From Nymphaea colorata (taxonomy: Eukaryota > Streptophyta > Magnoliopsida > Nymphaeales > Nymphaeaceae), in contig NC_045145.1 of NCBI RefSeq assembly GCF_008831285.2, forward strand, positions 8,802,802-8,866,801: DNA of 64,000 bases, given 5' to 3'. This document shows, one piece after another, positions 59,286-64,000 of the stretch. Under the pieces are notes generated by a model. That model searched no databases. It was not told where the DNA came from and worked only from the letters and a program-made list of their open reading frames with translations. A program made the translations under genes and the position numbers. Every line of letters begins with the position of its first letter. Position 1 is the stretch's first letter.

Positions 59286-60282
59286 CTCCCCCTCAAGCTG
59301 GAGCATATATATTTATCATGCTCAACTTGTTGCAACATTTTGAGAATCCAAATATAGATAAGGGTTTAGCAAACACGTCCTCAACTTGCTTTTACGTGGA
59401 AACATGAACTGCATAAATGTTCTCTGCTTGAACCATATCTCAAATATAATGACAGTCTGCAATATATTTGGTCATTTCATGAAATACTCAGCCTATATAA
59501 GTTGCTGCGCTATTATCACATATCATCGTCTTTGGAAGCAAATCCTTTATTCCAAGGCAGGTTAGCATATTTTTGACCCACATCATCTCAATGGTAGTTT
59601 GAGCCATTGCTCGATTCTCAGGCTCTATGCTAGATCTTGCAACTACCACTTATTTCTTGCTCCTCCAAGTAATTAAATTGTCTCCTACAAAGATACAATA
59701 CCTAGTTTTATATCTCTTGTCATTAATCAATCCAACATAATGTTAGCCACCGCTAATAGGTACAACCCCTTACAAGAGAACCTTGAGGAACACGCGCACA
59801 TGTCGACCCTAATTCTAGATTAGTGTGAAACACCCACTATTCTTTGCTATGATCCACTTTTTTCCTTGTCCACCCCATTTATGGTTGTTATCGAGTCCGT
59901 CCAATAGACCCGACCCGTGATCCCATACCCGTTCTCTAACACATAATCTGCATTCGTGTAAGCTATGATGTTAAGACGGTCGCATTTTTTAAATAAGAGT
60001 CCTTTGCCAAGAGATGACTTGAAGTACTTGGGAATCGTCATGGATATTTCCCAATGAATTTTATGCAGTTTCTCCATAAACTGACTCAACTTTCCCATAG
60101 TTAGAGAGATGTATGGTTGAATAACTGTAACCCATAGGAGTTTGCCAATAAGTGACCGATATGACTTACTATCTATCAGTTCTGAATCATCTTCATACAA
60201 TTGGAGATACAAATTCATAGGAATGTTTGCAAGTTTGGTGCCAAGCATCCCGGTCTCCTTGAGCTAATCAAGAAAATATTCC
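59103..60282 (-). mobile_element. Old Ty1/copia element, 3' part, split by a later insertion
   Basis: On the minus strand, worn pol sequence (60282 to about 59300) leads to a purine tract (GAGGGGGAG, 59294-59286) and a 3' LTR from 59285 (TGTTGAGAAAAATAGC) to about 59103. Recognisable Pol pieces: LKETGMLGTKLANIPMNLYL near 60260-60200, the reverse transcriptase connection region KSYRSLIGKLL, GKLSQFME, then a mutated RNase H start. It carries many stops and deletions, so it is the oldest of the three nested copies. Homology stops at 60282, where the next element begins. Its 5' half is expected beyond the window. Confidence 0.82.
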
Positions 60283-60363
60283 TGTTAAAATATAAATCCT
60301 TCACCAGCACGTTGAAGAGGAGTCTCTTAGGATTCCACCTCCTTGTAAAATGTGTTAAGATAT

Positions 60364-60552
60364 TTAATGTCCTTGTAACATGTGAAGAGTCTCCTAGGAT
60401 TCTATGTTATAGTTAATATCCTTGTTATATGTGAAGTCTCCTAGGATTCTATGTTGTAGTTAATATCATTGTAATATGTGAAGTCTCTTAGGTTTCTATG
60501 ATGTAATTAATGTCCTTGGAGCTTGTGAAATCTCCTAGGATTCTACGATTGG
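60364..60552. repeat. 47-bp minisatellite in the LTR, four copies
   Basis: Units start at 60364, 60413, 60460 and 60507 (ttaatrtccttg...ctcctaggattctay). They diverge by a few bases each. A further worn unit may lie at about 60314-60350. Confidence 0.92.
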
Positions 60553-60579
60553 AGACTCTTAGAATTCTGGAAATGGGAT

Positions 60580-60587
60580 TATAAATA
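60580..60587 (+). promoter_or_regulatory. TATA box of the LTR promoter
   Basis: TATAAATA followed by GAGGCC lies downstream of the minisatellite and upstream of a CT-rich leader, the usual place for the LTR transcription start. Confidence 0.7.
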
Positions 60588-60732
60588 GAGGCCGTGCAAA
60601 CCATTTTGGCTACGGCTTCTTCTCCTCAGTTATTTCTTGTTTTCATTCTCTCTCTCTCTCTCTCTCTCTATCTCTATCTTCCTGCGTGAGTACTGTTTTC
60701 TGGTTACAGATATTGGTGCTGGATTTCTATCA

Positions 60733-60750
60733 TGGTATCAGAGCGCCAGG
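60733..60750 (+). promoter_or_regulatory. Primer binding site of the second copia element
   Basis: TGGTATCAGAGCGCCAGG follows the LTR end directly. Confidence 0.92.
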
Positions 60751-60953
60751 TTACGTTATCTCTACCAAACGAAATGCCCAAACAGGTCTGATCTGGTTAG
60801 AACTCTTTTCTCATCTTGTCTCTATCCTGAATTTACTTTTCTCTTGCGCAATCCTTGTTCCTTTTTCTTCTTGCTTACCTAAGGACACATCTTGTTATAT
60901 CGTGTCTTTTTTCCCTCTCATCTTCTACCTATATACAATTCCTTTCTGCTGTC

Positions 60954-62619
60954 ATGGAAAACCTTTCGCATTCTGGCATGTCCTCAAGTTTTCTTCCTCA
61001 CCTTATTACCAAAAAACTCAACCATGAGAATTATCTGATCTGGAAAAGGCAAATCATGCCTTTCATAAGAAGTCAAGGCCTCTTTGGACATATCGATGGT
61101 TCAACAAAGGCTCCACCAATATCCGTTTTACAAGAAATAAAAAATGAGGCAGGAGAAGTTATTGCTGTTCATGAAGACAGCAATCCTGAACATGCTATGT
61201 GGATGAGACGTGACCAAAGTCTGGTTGCGTATATTTTGTCCACTTTATCTCAACAAGTGTTACTTTCAGTTTCTGATGATTGTACTACAGAAGAATTATG
61301 GGAAACCCTTGCTGATACCTTTTCCCAAATATCAGAAGCTCGAATTATGTACTTAAAGAAAGAATTTCAGAATTTGAGTAAAGGTTCAACGTCTAACATG
61401 GATTATTTGGGGCGTATTAAGGCCATCGCAGACCAACTTGCTGCCTCAAGGAATAACATTTCTGATAAGGAAAAGGTGCAGCAAACCTTGAATGGACTTG
61501 GGCATGATTATCATGCTTTTATTACAGCTCTTGAGGTCCTTCCTGTTCTGCCTTCCTTCAACGAACTACAAGGTAAACTTCTCCAACACGAAATGAATAT
61601 GAAAAAAGTCATTGAAAGGACTGATCAAGGGAACTCCCAAAATGTGTTGGCTATGAATGTAAAGTTTGGTAAGAGCCATGGGAACTCCAACCATGGTGGT
61701 CGTGGCATTCTACCAACACCACATAACCAAGGTATGTCTCCTTTGGATACTTCAAGAAAAATACCAATTTGTTTTCAGTACAACAAGAAAGGGCACATGA
61801 AGGCACAGTGTTAGTTTAATCCTCAAAATAAAAACAAAGGGGTAAGATATTATTATAAACAAGGAAGACAAAGTTCTAAATCCACCGCTGAAGGTATGCA
61901 ACAGCTATTGATGACCGCATTCTCAAAGATGACTACAAGGCAAAATGAGCAGGGAGAATGGTTCTTGGATTCAGGTGCAGCTAACCATGTGACAGGAAAT
62001 GCAGGTAAATTGACTAACTTATCCCCTCATTACGGTAGAAGTTGCATTATAACAGGTGATGGAAAATCTCATCCTATTACACATATTGGAAATGCACATA
62101 TTCCATTGTCATCCTCGTCTTTATCACTGTCTAATGTTGTTCTTGCTCCCAATATAAAAAAGAACATCATATCCATTTCTAAACTCATTGATGATACAAG
62201 CTCTTCTGTTGAATTCACATCTTCTTTTGTCTATGTCAAGGACCTCCAAACGAAGAAAATGTTCGCTAGAGGGGAGCGTAAAGGGAATATGTAAGTCCTC
62301 AAGGAATGTCTACCCAAGGATTCATCCACTTTTGATATAGGATTGAAGACATTTTCTCTTTCTCATAATGCGTCATCAGTGCCAAGTTCTTGCCATTTTC
62401 AATCAAAAGTAAGGGCCCCTAACCAATTTTTGGAGTCTGATTTGTGGCATAGTCGGCTAGAACACTGTGGTCGACATTTCATTGAAAAACTTGTCACAGA
62501 TAGTCTCATTCCAAGATCAAGCTTACCTCTTACTTCAAGTGTAAAAAAATGTTCAAGTTGTGGACTTTGTAAGAGTCATGTTTTACCTTTCCATTATATA
62601 AATCAAAGGGCTTCCAAAC
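60954..62619 (+). pseudogene. Copia gag-protease-integrase start, broken
   Basis: ATG at 60954 (MENLSHSGMSSSFLPHLITK) opens a Gag frame with LNHENYLIWKRQIMPFIRSQ, typical of copia Gag, to TAG at 61812-61814. The zinc knuckle near 61770 has lost its second Cys (CFQY instead of CX2C), and the stop falls right after its last Cys. Protease follows (WFLDSGAANHVTG near 61960), then a stop at 62292-62294. The pre-integrase zinc region comes next (LWHSRLEH...CSSCGLCKSH near 62440-62580). The frame ends at the third element's insertion point. The start was chosen for its fit to the Gag family, not the earlier in-frame start. Confidence 0.88.
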
Positions 62620-62906
62620 TGTAGAAACACGAACCACAAGGAGAGAGCAGAGAAAGAACACACAATATACGTGGAAAACCTCAGAAAGAGGTGAAAAACC
62701 ATGGGGAAGCTCTGACCTAGGGGCAAACCGCAACCCTAGGAGAGAGAAAATTATATTCACTTAACTCAACAATTACATGTAAGTGAAGAATAAATAGGAG
62801 GGAGAGAAAGAGTGCCGCCTAGGGTACCGAGCCTGCCTTGGTACCCATGCCCCATAGGACCGGGTCTAGATATTGACCCGGTTCTCCATTACAATATATT
62901 CTAACG
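62620..62906 (-). repeat. 3' LTR of the third copia element (287 bp)
   Basis: Ends GTGTTTCTACA at 62620, close to the end of the 42-47 kb element's LTR. Its first base reads CGTTAG where TGTTAG is expected, so the terminal T is mutated. Confidence 0.85.
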
Positions 62907-64000
62907 CTCCCCCTCAAGCTTGGCATACATGTTAAACATGGCAAGCTTGCTAACATTTTTCTCAAATTGAGATGTACATAAAGACTTAGTTAAGAAATCA
63001 GCAACTTGATCTTCAGACTTCATATAGGGCAGAATCAACTCCTTTGAATCTATGCGTTCCCGTATGAAGTGGTGATCGATCTCACATGTTTGGTTCTGTC
63101 GTGTATGACCAGATTGTTTGCCAAGTTAATAGCAGACTTGTTGTCACAATACATCCTCATCTTCTTTTCCATTTTAACCCCAATATCTGCTAAAAGAATT
63201 TTGAGCCATAACATCTCTGTAACCCCCATAGCAACCACCCTGTATTCAGCCTCAGCATTGGACCTGGAACAAACTTCTTGTCTGTTACTTCTCCATACCA
63301 CAAGGTTACCTCCAAGAAAGATGCAGTATCCTGTGGTAGACCTCCTAGTATCTGTGCATCCTGCCCAGTCGGCGTCAGAGTATCCTTCAATGCTGAGTTG
63401 ATCTTGTCGAGTATAGAGCAATCCTTTCCCTGGGTCATTCTTTAAGTATCCCAATACTCTTTCAGCACTTTTCCAATGACAATCAGTAGAGGCATGCATA
63501 AACTGACTTAACACACCCACAGCATACGTAATATTCGGGCGAGTAAGAGTGAGATAAATAAGTTTACCAACAAGCCGCTGATACCTCCCTTTTCCTTCCT
63601 CATCCAAGATAGTCCCAGATTTGATACTCATCCTTGTGCCAGACTCCATTGGAGTAAGAAAGGGCCTGCATCCCAGTTTACCTGTCTCTTTTAGAAGATC
63701 CAAAGTGTATTTTATTTGGCTCATAACAAGTCCAGTCTCAGATCGCGCGATCTCGATCCCCAAAAAATACCTTAGTTTACCCAGATCTTTGAGATCAAAT
63801 TCCGCAGCTCACGTTTCTTTCATCTTCTTTTTTTCCTCTTCGTCATCACCTGTGACAATCATATCATCAACATATATAAGTAGAAGGCTCACCAGACCAT
63901 TTCTCTGCTTGATGAAGAGGGTGTGATCACCATTTCCCTGTTTATATCCATTAGTCTTCATTACAACCCTTAGTCTTTCAAACCAAGCTCTAGGGGACTG
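62907..64000 (-). pseudogene. Copia reverse transcriptase/RNase H, C-terminal part, broken
   Basis: Reads from beyond 64000 toward 62907. The YVDD reverse transcriptase motif is at 63874-63863 (LLIYVDDMIVTGDD), followed by DLKDLGKLRYFLGIEIARSE near 63780-63740, RNase H GYSDADWAGCTDTRRST near 63370, NAEAEYR near 63250 and MRMYCDNKSAINLANN near 63140. Lesions: TGA at 63811-63809, just before the EFDLKDLGK segment, and a one-base deletion near 63083 after TKHV that shifts the frame into stops. The end (AKLEGER) overlaps the purine tract. Its sequence is clearly close to the 42-47 kb element, so it is the same lineage. Confidence 0.92.

Larger units (their letters stand above)
60283..60732 (+). 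repeat. 5' LTR of the second copia element (about 450 bp)
   Basis: Starts TGTTAAAATATAAATCC and ends TTTCTATCA directly before TGGTATCAGAGC. Contains a roughly 47-bp minisatellite and a TATA box. The left boundary is inferred from the TGTT start and the loss of old-copia homology there. Confidence 0.72.
60283..62619 (+). mobile_element. Second Ty1/copia element, 5' part, inserted in the old copy
   Basis: The 5' LTR (about 60283-60732) is followed by a Met-tRNA primer site and gag-protease-integrase start sequence. It sits inside the reverse transcriptase region of the old minus-strand copia and is itself cut at 62619 by a third element. ATTCC at 60278-60282 would be the target duplication. 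The 3' part lies outside the window. Confidence 0.85.
62620..64000 (-). mobile_element. Third Ty1/copia element, 3' part, inserted in the second
   Basis: The minus-strand 3' LTR (62906-62620) is preceded by a purine tract and pol. It interrupts the second element's integrase region at 62619. CAAAC (62615-62619) is the expected target duplication. The rest lies beyond 64000. Confidence 0.9.

Overview
This window looks like gene-poor, repeat-rich nuclear DNA of a flowering plant. Plant gene families with GT-AG introns (SCD2, RUNKEL, group I WRKY, ALA-type flippase, spinster), Ty1/copia elements with an initiator Met-tRNA primer site, a plant L1-type LINE and a pararetrovirus-like remnant all point there. 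I cannot name the species. I found no intact cellular protein-coding gene: every recognisable host gene is a fragment or carries stops and frameshifts.

Left part (1-27 kb). A retroelement-like stretch (about 1.1-4.3 kb) abuts the 5' four exons of an SCD2-like gene on the minus strand (4.43-7.05 kb). A caulimovirid- or retroelement-like coat/protease remnant on the plus strand (11.2-15.1 kb) is split by a RUNKEL-like pseudogene on the minus strand (12.1-13.7 kb). From 15.2 to 21.3 kb lies a mosaic of minus-strand exons: NAD-isocitrate dehydrogenase regulatory subunit, ALA-type P4-ATPase, and unidentified exons. A 1.16 kb segment occurs in direct orientation at both ends of this mosaic. It is followed by a broken group I WRKY gene (21.3-25.3 kb) interrupted by a 2.86 kb insertion with a 5-bp target duplication. 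A retroposed U6 snRNA pseudogene with 12-bp flanking repeats sits at 26.26 kb.

Middle part (27-50 kb). There is a degenerate LINE (27.8-32.4 kb), a 123-bp near-perfect hairpin (33.4 kb), a long stretch with little recognisable content, and a terminal-inverted-repeat element (38.8 kb). A complete Ty1/copia element (42.24-47.46 kb) has TTAAC target duplications, LTRs differing at about five positions plus a 10-bp indel, and a gag-pol frame broken by two TAG stops and one frameshift. A short Hsp70-like exon (49.0 kb) and a minus-strand LTR with primer site (49.6-49.9 kb) follow.

Right part (50-64 kb). A spinster-like exon and ALA-type exons on the plus strand (50.7-51.6 kb) lead into an inverted, rearranged copy of the 15-21 kb mosaic (to about 53.6 kb). 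From 59.1 kb to the window end is a nest of three Ty1/copia elements: an old minus-strand copy, split by a plus-strand copy at 60.28 kb, itself split by a minus-strand copy at 62.62 kb that runs off the window.

The themes are repeated capture and duplication of gene fragments with their introns (so at DNA level), frequent short tandem duplications (29, 72, 77, 139, 199 and 333 bp), and layered retroelement insertion.
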